A DNA stretch of 64,000 nucleotides from Ciborinia camelliae (GCA_025890175.1 JANPYM010000001.1:2876288-2940287), one strand, 5' to 3'. Positions 12,961-28,483 are shown, numbered from the stretch's first letter. Numbers and translations are program-made. The notes: generated by a model not told the origin, from the sequence alone.

Positions 12961-13820
12961 TCAAGGAGTCTGGTACCTAGTATACCTAGTACCTGCCCAC
13001 CTACCTCAGGACGGAGTACCAGACTGAAGACCTGCTCTGCCATTATTGCAATTTACAATTTACAATTTACAATTTACCACCTATTTACCACCTGGGCAAC
13101 GAGCCACCTTTAACCTTAACCAGAAAGGTTCCCAATGAGCCAATGAGCCTGCAGGACTTCAAATAACAATAAAAATCTTAAGAATTGGCAAAGACGAGAC
13201 GGGAGAAAGAGATGTCCATCGTCAGTCATCCTTTTGGAGAGAATAACAGTGCTCGTACGGAGTAGGTGATTCATTCATTCATCCACGGGTGGAATTATAA
13301 TCAAGTTATCAACCAATCTACACCCATCCATCCATCCCCGTCCCTCTCCCTCTAGCAAAACTCTCTTCCTTATTGCTTCAATCAAAACAACTCAAAAAAA
13401 AAAGACAAACTGTTCTAAATTAATTCACCATTTATTACAAGGTATTTTGGCCGCCAATTTTATCTACGACTATACCTTGTGTGCTGCACTGTTTAATTTC
13501 TGGTAAACAGATTCTCTTGGAATTTCCCTCTACTACCAAATAGCAACACGACCAACACCCTTCTCCAGCTACTCATTGCAAAATACCTACCTGCCTATAG
13601 CTACAGTTGTACTGTACGAATTATTTACACAAAGAGTCAGACAGTGAACCCCAACCCCGTCACTCGTTACCTGTGCCAATTTGATATTGCATGCAGATTT
13701 CATATTTTAATTGGTTAGAAGTCCACGGCAATTTACGAAACACTCAATCCTCCACTCAAAGCGGCGGACCTCCCAAAGTTCAAACGAAGGTCTGAGGTCT
13801 GAGTAGTGACCGAAGTCACT

Positions 13821-16566
13821 ATGGATCAAGAAATCAAAACAACCAGCCGTAGGTTAACCAAGTTAACCAAAAGGCCACCACCATCCAAAGCTATAGCTTC
13901 ATTTGAAGCGAGACAAAACGACAGCTCATTATTCCCTTTCCATACATCCTTACGAAGTCAGCGAAGCTCTGGAAGCTTACAACGAGCCCCGTCGGCACCT
14001 TCCTACCCCAGATCTTACTACAATCCAGGTCATACCCGAAAACTCACCTCCCCAAATCCGGCCTCCAGCAATTCGTCTCTCGAGCATCAATATTCGAACC
14101 CTTCTCCAGTACTGGCCAGCTCAGAATTCGTGCTTCAGCCCATAGGCATGGGAGGAGCGAATGGTAATCGCCGTTCCATTCCATCGCGACCAATAAGTGA
14201 GAAGAGCTCTGAAGAGTTCATCGGCGCCCCCTTCGATAGTTCTGGTATATTCAATCACATCGATTCAACAAAGTCTTCTGGCTCTCAAAATACTTTACGG
14301 CGACCGCCACCACCGCCTTTATCGCATACGAGTTCAGCATATATGGTGAGCCCACAGTTACGGCAATCCGCAAGTTTTACCGCAGGCGATAAGATGAACG
14401 AAAAAGCCCCTCCACGCGTAGGTGAGAACCAGCTCATCAGCCCAAAGAGATATTCAGATGAGACCAAGGAACCAAAGTCTGGAATGCTAAGAAAGAAATC
14501 TGGCTTCTCTGGCTTTATGAGCAGTATTGGTGTTGGCTCACCAAGAGGGGTCAAAATTTCGGCACCTGAGAATCCTGTACACGTTACTCATGTTGGATAT
14601 GACAATACAACTGGACAGTTCACTGTGAGTATCTCTGCTAAAGAATTGCCTCCCCCCCTTCCCGATTTATTGCATGTCTGACATATTCATAGGGGCTGCC
14701 GAAGGAATGGCAGCGTATGATCAATGAGAGTGGAATCACGAAAAAGGAACAAGAGCAACATCCGCAAACAATTGTCGATATCGTCGGTTTTTACAAAGAG
14801 AACACAGATAAAGGTGGCGAAGAGATATTCGACAAATTCGATCATGCGAAAGTGCCAGAAATGACAATGGCGCGTCCAGCGCCAGCACCATTACCACTGT
14901 CGCCGGGCTTCAACACCCCAAATTATGGATCAATTACTCCGATAATGAGTCCTCCAGCGAGTCCTCGATTCCCCGCAAATAACGAGTCGAATTTCGAAAA
15001 TCCAAGATCACCACCTCCGATTCCGCGTGGAACACAAGGAATGGGTTCTCAGTCCAAGCCTGAGCTCAATGGACTTGTACCGAGCAGGCCAGCTCCTAGG
15101 CCACCGGTGTCAATGCAAGGACCAACTCGAGTTGCACCACCGCCACCTGCCGCTGGCAAAGATTCTGGGATCGGAATGACTCGCCAGAGTGATGATTTAC
15201 CGGCGTTGGCATACGTTCCTCCAACAGTACAGGACAACGGACCCATGCTCCCAGAGGAACACAGGTCAAGATCGAGATCAAATTCGAAGGTAAATGGCAC
15301 ATCTCCATATGCAACTTCAACTCCAGCATCCCCACAAGTCTACCAGCAACAGGTTTTCCAGCACCAAGAACAAGTAATGCAACCCGCCCAACAGGCAATG
15401 ATCCGATCGATTAGTGTGAAGAAACCCACCCAACAAGCTACTCCACCAACCCCACAAGGCCAATTCCCTGCGAATGGTAGTGCACACCCTGCTCAGCAAG
15501 CTAGACAAGTACCAGGCCCGCGTCCTAGACAGCGGGCACGACAAAGTGCTGGTTTCGATATAGTTGCAAGGTTGAAGCAGATTTGCACTGAGGGTGATCC
15601 TCGAGACATTTACAAGGAGCTCACTAAGATTGGACAAGGTGCATCCGGTGGTGTCTATACCGGTTATGAAAGAGGGACAAATCGATTGGTGGCCATCAAA
15701 CAAATGAATCTCGAACAACAGCCAAAGAAAGATTTGATCATCAATGAAATTCTTGTTATGAAAGATAGTTCCCACCCGAATATTGTCAATTTTATCGATA
15801 GTTTCTTAGTTACTGGGGAACTTTGGGTTATTATGGAATATATGGAGGGTGGAAGTTTGACAGATGTTGTTACTTTCAATATCATGTCAGAAGGTCAAAT
15901 TGCAGCTGTTTGCCGGGAGACTTTGAAGGGTCTACAGCATTTGCATTCCAAAGGAGTCATTCATCGTGATATCAAGTCAGATAATATCCTGTTGTCAATG
16001 GATGGAAATATCAAGCTAAGTAAGTTTACCACCTTCTGAATCTGTAACATCAATTCTAATGTCTTTTTTAGCTGATTTCGGCTTCTGCGCCCAAATCAAT
16101 GAAGCTCATAACAAACGTACTACGATGGTTGGTACACCATACTGGATGGCACCCGAAGTTGTCACACGCAAAGAATATGGCCGTAAGGTTGATATTTGGT
16201 CTCTTGGTATCATGGCCATTGAAATGATTGAAGGAGAGCCACCCTACCTCACCGAATCTCCCCTCAGAGCTTTATACTTGATCGCTACGAATGGTACTCC
16301 TGTTATTAAGAATGAGCAGGATCTAAGTCTCGTCTTCCGGGATTTCCTCTACTTTGCCCTCAAGGTCGACCCAGAAAAGCGAGCCAGTGCTCATGACTTG
16401 TTAAGGGTAAGCCTATTCCACCACCCCTCCAAGATCCAAGCCTAACAAATATCTTTCATAGCATGATTTTATGAAACAATGTTCAGAACTCATCCAATTA
16501 GCACCCTTAGTTCGATCTGCACGCAATGCCCGAGCCCAGGAAAAGGCCCAGAAGGCTTTATCATGA
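13821..16566 (+). CDS. p21-activated (PAK/Ste20-family) serine/threonine kinase with CRIB domain
   Basis: Four exons: 13821-14624, 14693-16019, 16072-16406 and 16462-16566, all GT-AG and in frame, giving about 856 residues. The first about 245 residues are Ser/Pro-rich and disordered. A CRIB/p21-binding domain begins near residue 246 ([16 protein letters not shown]) and crosses the first intron. A long Pro/Gln-rich linker with polyproline stretches follows. The kinase domain starts at about 575 with [13 protein letters not shown] (Lys604), HRDIKSDN (catalytic Asp694), DFG, and an activation loop ending GTPYWMAPE. The C-terminal tail [19 protein letters not shown] resembles the G-beta-binding tail of Ste20-type kinases. 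PAKs act downstream of Cdc42/Rac in polarity, septation and MAPK signalling. No PH domain is seen, so the Cla4 class is not supported unless upstream exons were missed; the subfamily is left open. The start ATG at 13821 follows an in-frame GTG that I do not use. Confidence 0.93.
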
Positions 16567-19500
16567 TCTTCACATAGGACAGATCGTAAATGAATGATGA
16601 CTCGAAACATGATGTTGGCGCCGCAATCTTTGCATTGGAGCAATGAATTTAACTTTATCCTTGGCGTTTTATGGCGAATTAAGGCAAGAAATGGCCTTGT
16701 CTGCCGGTCGCATATATTTGCTGCCTTTGATAGAGCACATGAAGCCATTACATTACCTCTACCTTGGAACATTTGTTCTTCTTTTGATTTGGGGCTTTTC
16801 ATAGACTAATGCACACAGCTGGATATATGGTGTGCAAGGCAAAGCAAGAATTTATGGATCATCAAGTGCCTTTTGATCGCATCATATGTCAGCGTTTGCA
16901 GCAAGCGAAGCCCCTTTCGTCGCGAGCAAAAGTTTGTATTTGCAGTTGGGACATTTGGCTATTTTATTCTTCTATCTTCTGATCCATAACACAAACCTGT
17001 GTTCAAATTTACTCATTTCTCATTTTTCTGGTTAGGTGGAGATGGAAAAACTTATTTACATATATGAAATGTAGGGCTCTCCGTGGAGGAGATTGGGAGG
17101 GTTTGGAACCACCATTGGATCTGATAAGGATATCATGACACACATTTAGAAGATTTGGTGGGCGGTGGATGGATGGTTGGCGAATATATGATATCCTGAT
17201 TGAATTCAAAATTTTACTTTTGCCTTTACCTTTACGTCTGAAGGAGGGGCGATTAGATGTTGGGGGTGATGGAACAGAATGGGCATTTGTATTAATGGTG
17301 AAGCCTTGTTCGGTCACCCTCGTGGAATTTCTTTTGGATTGTTGGTGGGGGATTTTTCTTTGGGGTGAAATATTGCTGGTAGGGATGGGATGATGGGTGA
17401 AGTGGGAGAGAAGCTTTAGCCATTTGGTCGGGAGAGAATGGATTAGAGGGTTGAATGAGTACAGTTGATAGTATTTCAAACGGAGAGGCTCTTCACTTCT
17501 GTCTGACTAACGCTGCTGGTTGATTGTGCAAACTGCAATTGTGATGACAATAGTTTCTCAACAGCTAGTGCTATTCTTTTAAATCTCACTGTCGATTCAA
17601 TTTGAGATGACAACCGGTTGTATCATTCGATATCTTGAACTAGTGATTATGTAGGGGCCTTTCGAATAAATAAGATGAATATTGTGTCCCACTATAAAGT
17701 GGATCCCATATACCACTCGGGGCGTAGTCATGCCACACCTTGCACGTACATTGGAGTACTTATTCTCTGATGTTTGTTTATCACTATTGCAGCTGCGATC
17801 AAGAGCACCTTTTTCAGTTGCGAAGAGATTGAGATGGGTAAATTCGTTTCATGAGGTCATGAGGATTGGTTTTATGAGGGTGGGGGTCTGAGTGTTTGGA
17901 TGGTTAGTGCTGTAGTAGATACTGTTGGTTGGTTCTAATGTTGCCTTTATGAAGTTAATAGTATGGAGAGAAGAAGATAGCAACGGTAATCCCATCTTTG
18001 GGTAAGTCAGTATTCGCTGTCGGTTAGTCTTATCTTTATACTTGTCCAGGGTGTGCTCGTTTGGTTCACGATATCTACATCTCCCAACTTTCCATTGTTG
18101 AACTTGGTTGTGTATAATCTAGCTACTAGCCATTGGATAGGGGTTTGTTTCATATATTTTTGCATATTTCCGAGTCGTGCTGTTTTTGTCCTTTCAAATA
18201 TCTTTGAGGAGAGGGGTTTTTTAGCCTTCCATCTTGTTTTCAACATCTCATGGTTGAGTTCATTGGGTCTCTGAGCTTTACTTTTTAGTACCTAGGTAGT
18301 GAAAGTTGATGCAATCGGGTGTGAATCATCGTCATAGCTGCAGATATTCATGGATTTTCATGATCTGCATGAAATGTGAAGATGGAAAAATCGGGCTTTC
18401 TCCTCCACAAACAAGAACCCAAAATTTGCATCATCGGGTAGATGCGTGACGGAATGGAAAGTATTGTAATTCTAGTAGCTAGCTTACATTCTCATATAGT
18501 AACTGTCGGAGAACCATCTTCTTGCAAAGTCATGGTCAGGGTTGCGGCTGTCGTTATTTTGGTAGCTTGGGGTTTTTATTACTGTTAGAGATTGGTAATC
18601 GCAGTTTGGAGTGAGATGAGTGGCAGGATTACCCATCTTACCACAGTAGCGGTGAAGCATATTTCGTCTCTGCTTGGGAGATGAACAAATTCTCAGATGA
18701 ATTACGAGCTCAAGACGATCCAATCCCAATGGACTACACTTTACGCCAGTTGCTCCGTGTTTAAGGTTCATGTATAGGTACGGGTACTGTAATTTATTAT
18801 TATACTCTAAGTTAGTGCGGGTAGAAAGCTTCATCGCGCGCTAGGCTCTTCAGCTAGCATCCAACTCGTAGTGCGATGCTTGAAGATTGGAGTGGAATGG
18901 AGGTGGACGGAGTATAAATAAAACATGTAGCAGAGCAGAGCAGTCATGGACAGTTTAGTGTTTAATGATGGCGCGAAATGGCCTCGCGGTATGTTTTTTT
19001 GGATTCAGAACTAGTCATACCGGCGCAAAAATTAAACTTGGGAAATAAAGGCTTGATTAGGAATGTGTTTTTCTTTCTGTTCAAGGGCAAAATCCATAGA
19101 GCTTCATGAGCTCTGTGCTTCAGACGTTCAGTGTTGTCGATTTTACTGCGAGTATATGTAGATACATGTACCACGCGCAGTATCTTCATAGTCATTTCGC
19201 CATCATCAAGCTCTCTACCTGTCAATGTTCATCATCAATCACTATCAGGATTTTGTTTCTTGCGAAGACCATGATGCAAAAGCAATATTGAGGTGATGTT
19301 AACATTTCTACCAAAACAAGAGATGGAAGAAATCCTCAATCGTTATTTTAGACCATAGGAGGAGGAGGATAACTGATCCGCTCTTGGGGTTGAAGATTGT
19401 TGATTCTTAAACACTATACGCTTTTATAGTCTCAAGTGGTGACGCCACGGTTTTCTTTAAAGCCCTGATGTTTTATGATGTGGAATGGGTTTATGTTATG

Positions 19501-22500
19501 GGAAAATATCGAATTAGGTCATTCGAAGGATCGCATGTGCGGTATTAAAAAGTTAAACTTCTCTTGAGACTTGCACAACACTTATGATTCTGACGAGTCA
19601 GAAGATTGTATCATGGGAGTAAGGAGAACATATGTTTCTATTTCTTATACCTTTTCTATATAGTACCAGGTTGCCATATGGCCAGGGGTAAGTTATATAC
19701 TAATGGCTCGATCGCCCCCATTAGTGTTGCGAACTCCTTTTTGTTGTCTTTCGTTGTTATTCACAAATATCGCATTGCATCAAACATTTCCTTGCATGTC
19801 ATCGCTTCTACTTGCAGCATCAGAGCTTTATAGTCTTTTGGTTGCTTTGATATTAGGCGCTGTCGCCCTTTGCCTACAATTTAGGCCCGATGCATCACAC
19901 CCAGCGATCAGGAACATCAATGATTCACTTTCGGATATAAAAGATATTCCTCGCATCGGGAATTTTTGAAGCTCCAAACTGCAGAGGACCTCGGGAACTG
20001 TTGATTATTACGCGAATGTCTTCAGATCAATGCGACTCCAAATTTCTTGACCCTGTGTAAGCCAAGCTAAAAGGGCACTCGCATGGTTCAAGATGTGGTG
20101 AGCTATGCAATGCAATGCAACTTGTATGGCTTGAGTGGGGTAAGTGCTATATTTGATATTCACTTCATCATATTACCTAATGGAACAGCATCAAGAGCTC
20201 CCTCTTGTCAGTACAAAAGCTCCGCAAAGCTTTACAATTAGAATTACAAACCGACTCTGAGACTAATAAAATCATCGAACCAAATGATGAGAAGTGCACT
20301 CAAGACTTCTTCGAGGCAGTAAGTTACAACTGTAACTGTCTTTCAATCATCGTTTCTGATTTCAAGATTGTAGAGCATAGTAGATTTCAGATTCAATAAT
20401 TTGCAAAGTGATGGGTATATCATAAAAAAAGACAACAATACATATTTTCACCATTTTCATCGTCTCATTTTCTCTTCTGCTGTCTTTTTCTGATCGCAGT
20501 CAAAGAATGTACATCCAAATTACACAAGATGAGATTCCGTTCCCTAGATTCCACTGTCTCTGACTGTATCAGAAGATCAGAGTAACACCCTTGATCCCTA
20601 TTCTGGCGCTGGGCTTCTGGGATTATAGTCTTCAGAGACCAAAAACACAGCTATTGATGATAATTTGAGGTATAAGGGTAGTGTTTGATCAATTTCTGAG
20701 AAAACTGGGAGATATGATGCCCTTTTTGTGTTTCTGATGTCTTGCTCTCATCCCATATCCTTTTTCATACCTCTAGCCCCCGCCATACAGGAAACTACAA
20801 GATAGTTGCCGTCACATAATCATCCCCATGGTACAGAGTTCCTTTTCCTTTTCATCTTGCAACCCTTTAGGGGTTGTAAAGAAAAAAGGATGTGTATGGG
20901 TATGTGTGTAGGTTTGCCCTACCTTCTTCCGTGCCATTACCACATGCCCTTTTATGGACTGTGGAGTTTTCTTCCTTTCGAGAGTTCGGGTTAATGCTGT
21001 GCCTACTATATGTTTTGATTACATCTCCATTCATCATATTCACTATATTTACCCCTCATTTGCAAGTTTTCCTTCCTATTACAACTACTTCACTGATTAC
21101 AGTGATCACTTGAAGTCTGATACCTATTTTTCTTTTTCCTTTGCTGAGTTTTCAAGAAATGGTTTATCTAGTTCGAAAACTTGAAGTTGGGATGAAATCA
21201 CTGCATGGGTAGGTAAGTAGAGGGAGGTTAAGATTACCATCAAAGCTACTATACCCTATATCTTGAGCTTCAAAAGGCATAGGCCAAATTCACCAATTTT
21301 TTTCTATTCCCACAAATAACAAAACAAGAGACTATATATACACAAGGATTAAAAGTAAATTGAGGGATGTGCTTGACTCAACTAGTCAGAACTTATATCT
21401 TTGGATGTTCAAAATATATTGATGGTATATGGATAGAACAAAGTGGACTAGAAAGAGGAAGATTTAATTATCATTAGGTAGCATAGTCCAGACTGTAAAT
21501 CAGACCCGAATCACATTCTCAATGTTAAAAAAATAATATGAATCTTTGAATAATTTCAGATATTTGATCCATTCTTCTCCATCATTCCACCTGTTAGGTG
21601 AACAGGAATGGTCCTTGATCTATATTGGGATGTTTTCAGTTGGAAGTCCTAGTGAGAATGTAAGATTGCTGAATACAGAATTGGTTCAGCTTCAGAGGCT
21701 CTTGAAGGGGACCAAAGCTGCTCAATCAAGAAGGCAGGACAAGGAGACTAGACACTTCTTGTGTGCCTCTATGTTTGATGGCCAAGTTTCATTTTTGTTT
21801 CTTTGAAATAGACAAAATACTGGAAAGGCAGGCGCCATCTCTGCCTACTTGTACTATCAATAAGTTTGATGAGAGAAATTCACAAGATGTGATAAGAACA
21901 GACTTGTTCTTTCTAGATATGTATACCTCTAGTGTAGGTATTCTGTTCACTTCAATATGACACCAAACTTACTTCCCTCATACTGAACTTTTATTGTGTC
22001 CTTGAAAGAAGACTTGATGACTTCCCTTTTGAGATCATCTTTTTGGGGGCTACTGTATATTGTCTTGTAAACAGTAACTTCTTCTCCTCTGGGAGCCTAG
22101 GCTAGGGATAATTTGTTCTTAGCTGCCATAAAATTTCCCACTGGTGGTAAAATATGAAGTATACCGATGTATGTGATTCAATTCTTCAACACTGTCATTG
22201 AACCCTGACTTTCAAAAGCCAACCATCCATCCTTTACAGTTCTGTTGGATCCCTATAACATAGCTTCACCTCCCCAAAAATCTTATCTGTAATAGAGGTA
22301 CATAAGTAGTGTCACCTACCTCACAAATACCATACTGTACTCCAAATACTACCCCCATTCCTCCATCCATTCATCCTTTTTCTCTTCCTCTCCCCCCTTC
22401 ATCCTCCCCTTTCCTCCTCCTGAGTTCAAAGTTCATAGCAAACCAACTCTCACGGAACAGGGATTATAATAAGCCTGCTCAAAGAAGAATCTTGATGTCC

Positions 22501-23371
22501 ACTGACATTCAAAGCAAGACTCATACAGAAAATATGAAAAGTTTTTCATATATTAATCATGAATCTGATATAGGCACCTCCCTCTTGTTACTCCTCAAAG
22601 TCAATATCATGAGAAGAACTATTATCATATATTTTTACAAGTCAGGTGAAAAGGAGAAATACTTGGTAGTTTACCTCCATTCTTGGATATTTTCCACCAC
22701 CTGCAGTTGCAGATGAGAAATATCATAACTTCAGACAATAATCTGACCAATCACATATATCAATTCGTATTTTTGGTCATCAATCACCTCGGCATAAATA
22801 GGGGGGACTCTTAAACGAACATTGGGTTAAAACCTCTTTAGGGTTGGATCTAGACTCAAGAATCAGTACTGTATTGGTGGGTTTGTAACTCCATGTGCTT
22901 TTGTTAAAATTAACTACTAAGGTAGCTAGTAGACACTATCATCTATAGATACTCCCATCTAAAGTCAAGATGGACCTCGGGATTCAATCATTTTTTATGT
23001 TTGGTTGGATTATGGCTGGATTATGGCTGAAGCCATCAGGGTGCCGGAAGAACTTCGGCTTTCCATCTTCCACCCCAACATTTTCAGCCATTCACCTGAG
23101 CAAGCTAAACCAATCTAACCCTAGTTAAGCTCTGAACGGGAAAATGCGGCCGAGGCCTACCAGCATCATTTTTTCCCCTCCACACACTATTAATTTTATC
23201 TGCCCCGCAGTCTTCGATCTCTTAATCTTCAGTCTTCCAATTTCAATCCATCTTGCTTTCACACAACAACCTCTTCAACCTCTTCAACCTCTTGGAAACT
23301 TCTTTTGTTGAAAGACAAGAATATCAAACCACCTAAAAATATACCAAATCTTTGAATAATATCTAAGCAAG
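16567..23371. other. 6.8-kb gene-poor region
   Basis: No gene can be supported. Frames of 60-156 codons occur on both strands but lack start context, splice-compatible partners or recognisable domains. The first part (to about 17,500) is probably the kinase 3' UTR plus spacer. Pyrimidine-rich sequence with CAACCTCTTCAACCTCTTCAACC at about 23,268-23,292 probably belongs to the adenylosuccinate lyase leader. Non-coding transcripts are possible but nothing structural identifies one. Confidence 0.45.
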
Positions 23372-25263
23372 ATGTCTGCCAATGATATCTACCAAACTCC
23401 ATTGACTTCGCGTTATGCAAGTAAGTAGTCTATCTACTCCCCTCGATCTATTCCCCTTAATCTAGTCCCCCCGATCTATCCACATCACTAGGAAAGAGTG
23501 GTTTTTTCTATCTACTTGGTGCATTGGAAACATTCCCTACATACACATTAAACTCACTTGGAACATTGAATCTATTTGGTACAATGGATTCAGTTGACAT
23601 GTTAAACTTGTTGGCAATAATAAGTCTACCCAGAATATTGACAACAACAAACACATTGAACAACCAATGGTATTCAAAGATTCACTGCTAATCATTTTTC
23701 TCTTACAGGCAATGAGATGAAGGAAATCTTCTCTGCTCGCAACCGTGCCACTACATGGAGAAGTCTTTGGATTGATCTCGCAGAGGCGGAGAAAGAGTTG
23801 GGTTTGGATATCAGTGCTGAGGGTATTCAACAAATGAAGGAGCACCGAGTCATGACAGACGAGGACTTTGAGGTAGCTGCAGTTGAAGAGAAGAAGAGAC
23901 GTCATGATGTGTAAGTTCCTCACATTGGAAGTTCTTCACTCTCAATTTTGTACTTGCTAACCCTCTGTTCTCAAGTATGGCACATGTTCATGCATTTGGT
24001 CAAGTTGCTCCAAAGGCTGCTGGTATCATTCATTACGGTGCCACCTCCTGCTACTGCACCGATAATGCCGATCTTATCTTCCAGCGTGATGCTCTTGACT
24101 TGATCCTCCCAAAGTTGGCTACCGTTGTCCACAAATTGGCCCAGTTTGCTCTCGAGTTCAAGGATTTGCCTACCTTGGGCTACACTCACTTCCAGCCTGC
24201 TCAATTGATCACTGTTGGTCGTCGTGCCTCTCAATGGGTTCAAGATCTCCTCATGGATTTGGAGGATATCAAGAGAGCCAGAGCCGATCTTCGTAAGTCT
24301 TCACCATATTCCTTGCCCGCAAGCACGCTTAAGTTTCAAGTTCCTCTGAACATCTACTAATCTCTTTTAATTACAGGTTACCGTGGTGCTCAAGGCACAA
24401 CTGGTACACAAGCCAGCTTCATGGAGATCTTCCAGGGCGATGGTGCCAAGATCGACCGACTCAACGAGATTCTTTGTGAGAAGGCCGGATTCCCAAGCTG
24501 TTATGCCATCAGCACACAAACCTATTCTCGTAAGGTTGATCTTAGAATCGCCAATGCTCTCTCCAGCTTTGGTGCAACTGCCCAAAGAATCTCAAGTGAT
24601 ATCCGCCATCTTGCCAATTTGAAGGAATTGGAAGAACCATTCGAGAAGGATCAAATCGGTTCATCTGCAATGGCTTATAAGCGCAACCCAATGAGATCTG
24701 AGAGAATTGCAGCTCTTGGTCGTCATCTTGCCAACCTCAACAAGAATGCCAATGATACCTACGCTGCTCAATGGTTTGAACGAACCCTCGATGACTCCGC
24801 CATCCGCCGCATCACCATCCCTGAGATGTTCCTCTCTGCCGACGCCGTCTGTATGGCTATGGACAACGTCGTCTCTGGCTTTGTTGTTTACCCAAACCGC
24901 ATTCATTCTCGTGTCATGGAAGAATTGCCTTTCATGGCTACAGAGGTCATCATCATGAGAATTGTTGCCGCTGGAGGATCAAGACAAGAAGCTCATGAAG
25001 AGATCCGTGTTCTTTCTCATCAAGCTTCTGATGTTGTCAAGAAGCAAGGTGGCAAGAACGACTTGATCGATCGTATTAAGGCTACCAAGTACTTCGAACC
25101 AGTCTGGGCCGATCTTGATAACATGATGGACCCAAAGAACTTTATTGGCCGCAGTGCACACTCGGTTGAGAAGTACTGTGGACCTGGTGGAGAGGTTGAA
25201 GCTGCCCTTGCAGAATGGCGTGATCACATTCAATCCAGCAAGGCCGTTGAGTTGAGTCTTTAA
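23372..25263 (+). CDS. ADE13: adenylosuccinate lyase
   Basis: Four exons: 23372-23420, 23709-23910, 23976-24292 and 24377-25263. All introns are GT-AG; the first is unusually long (288 nt). The product is about 484 residues, matching yeast Ade13 (482). The protein begins [17 protein letters not shown], has [11 protein letters not shown] and [12 protein letters not shown] in the N-terminal domain, [18 protein letters not shown] in the middle, and the superfamily signature [14 protein letters not shown] beginning near residue 285, whose serine loop carries the catalytic base. The enzyme acts twice in purine synthesis: it cleaves SAICAR to AICAR plus fumarate, and adenylosuccinate to AMP plus fumarate. 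It is a cytosolic homotetramer. The large first intron, directly after 16 codons, is typical of highly expressed fungal housekeeping genes and could hold regulatory sequence (inference). No neighbour is functionally linked. Confidence 0.97.
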
Positions 25264-26539
25264 ATGAAAATTTAATTATTTTTCTCGATTTCTTCCGATG
25301 GATGATTTGAAAATGGATGCATAGGGTTGGGGGGAGCATTGGAGGGAGTTCATGGAGCATGGTCTTTTCGGATTTCTATGGTTATGGATAGAATTTCCAA
25401 AACAAAATTTGCGATTCATACCCATTCTCTCTTGAAGGTATTGCCTTAGGCGATACGAATTATCTTGATAGAAACGTTGTTTGTATTTTAGTTTTCTGGA
25501 GGTACTTCTTGCAACTTTATCAAGCATGTGGCCTCGTCAGCGACTTAATACAAACACGATATTACAATTTTTTCTGCTTATTGGATCCGATAACAGTGAC
25601 ATGCGTGAAGAATATCAACACTCGAATGCAATTTTTGATGAGCTGCTTCCCTGTATATTCCTTTGGCTTGATACGGAGATCGTAGGTATGTTCTTGGAGG
25701 CTGGGAGGAAAGAAAGGGAGGCAGGGTTCACGGTTGCTAGTTTGAATTTCAAAATAGCTCGCTCAAAATAGTACAATTTATTCTGGTGTTAATAGTCGAT
25801 ATGCCCGTAAAATCCATCGAAAAATACTTATCATGGTTCAAACACTTGAGATATTTATTTCAATTGACAAACAAGAGCGCAGAGAAAAGACGCATCTGTC
25901 TCTTCAGCTCATACCATACTGCTGGATACACGATCAACATGGCTACTTCAAAAAGCGTCATCAAAGGAAACCAGCATGAGATGAGAGCTCTAAACACCGA
26001 TCGAATCGAGATGTTCCATCTCCACGACCCGGATCGCTGTCCACCATCAACTATTATAAAACTCCACATGGGAGATGTCAAGGATCGAAGTTGACTATCT
26101 CTCACTCTTTGTTTTCCGCAAAATTAAGTCAGAGGCCCTGACTGGCTTCATGCTGCAGTGCGAGCAGAATGTGATGCTGAAGAGTAAAACTGACCGGCGG
26201 TCACTTGGGAGAAATGAATGGATAATGAAGTTTGGATGACATCGTGGCCAAGTATTGAAAAGTTCCTCGTCGAACCTGTCCCGGGATTTAAAATCTATAT
26301 AGAAGGTATTAATCGAGTTGCATCGAAATCTCCAGCTTTATATCCGATTTTTAGCATTTCGACATTTGCCCATAACTGACAGAGTGCTTCAAGTCAGCAG
26401 ACGTACATGACGTTCCTGAAGTGTGGCATCCCGTCCTGCGTCGGTGGAAAAAAAATTAGTCAAAGGAGAAGGCAACTCATTTCCGTCTAAAATCATGGAG
26501 ATAATGAATTTCTGCTGTGTAACTCGATGATAGTGCTGA

Positions 26540-26561
26540 CGGGAAACCACAACGTTTCCCG
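26540..26561. promoter_or_regulatory. perfect 8-bp inverted repeat CGGGAAAC-N6-GTTTCCCG
   Basis: Arms 26540-26547 and 26554-26561 are exact reverse complements around a 6-nt spacer, ending in outward CGG and CCG triplets. Zn2Cys6 dimers classically bind paired CGG triplets, and such a factor is encoded 2.3 kb downstream. It lies about 385-405 nt upstream of the aminotransferase start. Regulatory function is inferred. Confidence 0.5.
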
Positions 26562-26569
26562 AACACCCC

Positions 26570-26611
26570 GCACGGAAAACTTCATCGACTGCGGAGCCTA
26601 CTTTTCCGTGC
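26570..26611. promoter_or_regulatory. perfect 10-bp inverted repeat GCACGGAAAA-N22-TTTTCCGTGC
   Basis: Arms 26570-26579 and 26602-26611 are exact reverse complements with a 22-nt spacer. Further TTTTCCG copies occur at 26623-26629 and 26836-26842, so the same heptamer appears four times (once inverted) within 270 nt upstream of the aminotransferase. The pattern fits an activator- or repressor-binding cluster; function is inferred. Confidence 0.5.
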
Positions 26612-26902
26612 CCCGCATTATGTTTTCCGAGATACCAGACGCGTCTCTTGTGGTGCCAGGACGTATTGCGGAGGGGTCTAAAGAGGAATCAGACCACTAT
26701 AGAGTACGTGCATGGTGTGCTAGCACCACCATTCCATACTGTCGGGCGATACGAGTACTTGTAGTGGTTGATAACAAATTCATTGTAGATTAGAGAGAAA
26801 CATGTGATAAAATCGCTACTATATAAAGGATGTCGTTTTCCGATATAAAACTATGCAATTGCGTAAGTTTTCAGAGTCCAAACCAGACCGAAGCACTCAT
26901 AG

Positions 26903-28483
<1,581 letters not shown>

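Larger units (their letters stand above)
9670..13820. other. long intergenic region between divergent Scp160-like and PAK kinase genes
   Basis: About 4.1 kb without a supportable gene. Near 9750-9840 the minus strand shows a possible 5'-UTR intron of the Scp160-like gene (donor CAG|GTAAG read from the complement of cttacctg at 9831-9838); this is a weak call. From about 12,240 to 13,110 the DNA is full of short tandem motifs (GGTAA, TACC, CTAT, AATC, AATTTAC). The final kilobase probably holds the kinase promoter and long 5' leader. The numerous 60-130-codon frames show no domain, no shared composition with real exons and no homologous-looking motif. Confidence 0.5.

Noticed and set aside
17009..17479. 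156-codon minus-strand frame
   Set aside because: Low-complexity Pro/Ser/His composition and no motif; located in a presumed 3' UTR or spacer.
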